DNA of 7,862 nucleotides from Syntrophomonadaceae bacterium (GTDB taxonomy: Bacteria > Bacillota_D > Dethiobacteria > DTU022): contig PWUG01000368.1 in the NCBI GenBank assembly GCA_003562605.1, forward strand, positions 1 to 7,862, given 5' to 3'. A program made the position numbers and the translations under genes. Positions within the stretch are counted from its first letter, which is position 1; each line of letters begins with the position of its first letter. Below are positions 7,353-7,862 of the stretch, one piece after another. Below the pieces are notes generated by a model. The model was not told the origin of the DNA. It ran no database searches and saw only the letters and a list, made by a program, of their open reading frames with translations.

Positions 7353-7359
7353 AAGGAGG
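7353..7359 (+). promoter_or_regulatory. Shine-Dalgarno site that fixes the pstC TTG start
   Basis: AAGGAGG is followed by six bases and then TTG at 7366. An ATG at 7360 directly abuts the site and is in the same frame as 7366, but has no spacing. The in-frame ATG at 7390 lacks its own site. The TTG is the best-placed start. Confidence 0.8.
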
Positions 7360-7365
7360 ATGTCC

Positions 7366-7862
7366 TTGCTTTCCTTATCTGAGAAATTAATGAAAGGTTT
7401 ATTTTTAATATGTGGCCTGGCCATTATTTTATTTTTAGGCGGGATCTTATTTACACTTCTCTCAAACAGCTGGCCGGCACTTAGGGAAATGGGCCTGGGG
7501 CCATTTTTAACCCCCGGCAGGTGGAACCCGGGAGCTTACGGTGAACCCACATACAGCCTGTTTAACATGATTTACGGCACATTTTTAGTTACCGTGGGTG
7601 CGCTAATTTTTGCAGTTCCCATTGGAGTCGCTGCGGCTGCTTACCTGGCTGAGATAGCCGCCCCCTGGGAAAGGGAACTATTTAAACCTGTTGTAGAAGT
7701 TCTAGCCGGTATCCCTTCTGTTGTGCTTGGTTTTTTCGGTCTTGTAGTTATTGCTCCCCTTATATCTCGTGTTTTTAATATCCCAAGCGGGATAACAGCC
7801 TTGAATGGGGCTATACTGGTTGGGATTATGGCCATGCCCACTATCATTACCCTGGCCGAGGA
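7366..7862 (+). CDS. pstC: Phosphate ABC transporter permease PstC, N-terminal part, runs off the right edge
   Basis: One of the two membrane permease subunits of the high-affinity phosphate transporter, pairing with PstA and driven by the PstB ATPase. The visible 165 residues start at TTG 7366 (MLSLSEKLMKG) and are open to the edge at ...TIITLAE. Full-length members are around 290-310 residues, so about half is present. Hydrophobic segments lie at about 10-32, 68-95, 108-135 and 146-163. The loop LGPFLTPGRWNPG (44-56) and the segment VEVLAGIPSVVLGFFGL (110-126) are characteristic of PstC. The TSLFN-like region before the second helix (YSLFNMIYGTFLVTV, 63-77) marks the start of the binding-protein-dependent permease domain. 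It lies 111 bases after pstS, separated by the hairpin, and is presumably in the same operon. The truncation is an effect of the window, not of the gene. Confidence 0.95.
   Translation, partial: MLSLSEKLMKGLFLICGLAIILFLGGILFTLLSNSWPALREMGLGPFLTPGRWNPGAYGEPTYSLFNMIYGTFLVTVGALIFAVPIGVAAAAYLAEIAAPWERELFKPVVEVLAGIPSVVLGFFGLVVIAPLISRVFNIPSGITALNGAILVGIMAMPTIITLAE

Overview
The window looks like chromosome from an anaerobic Gram-positive bacterium, most likely a member of the Clostridia. The reasons are a single-polypeptide pyruvate:ferredoxin oxidoreductase (an oxygen-sensitive enzyme of anaerobes), strong purine-rich Shine-Dalgarno sites, frequent TTG starts, a lipoprotein-type phosphate-binding protein, and a Bacillus-style Pho box (11-bp direct repeats). 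Base composition is moderate, with mildly AT-rich intergenic DNA. The lineage is an inference; no rRNA or other phylogenetic marker is present.

Layout. Positions 1-3407, minus strand: nifJ, the pyruvate:ferredoxin oxidoreductase, intact through 1135 residues and cut by the left edge shortly before its expected C-terminus. Positions 3408-3612: a divergent intergenic region holding a good sigma-A-type promoter for nifJ and a weak, atypical start region for the rightward genes. Positions 3613-6192, plus strand: a PhoP/PhoB-type response regulator and a PhoR-type sensor kinase, 27 bases apart. Positions 6193-6294: a phosphate-regulated promoter with five register positions at an exact 11-bp period. 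Positions 6295-7254: pstS. Positions 7255-7365: a perfect 14-bp hairpin and the pstC ribosome-binding site. Positions 7366-7862: the first 165 residues of pstC, cut by the right edge.

How it works together. PhoR autophosphorylates when phosphate is limiting and passes the phosphate to the response regulator. The regulator would bind the repeats upstream of pstS and switch on the high-affinity phosphate ABC transporter (PstS binding lipoprotein, PstC/PstA permeases, PstB ATPase). pstA, pstB and probably phoU are expected just beyond the right edge. nifJ is a neighbour on the opposite strand that feeds acetyl-CoA and reduced ferredoxin into anaerobic metabolism; nothing in the coding content ties it to phosphate.

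I see no undescribed system, mobile element, CRISPR array or RNA gene. The points worth a second look are regulatory: the phased Pho box, the pstS-pstC hairpin, the missing Shine-Dalgarno at the response regulator, and the layout of the divergent intergenic region.
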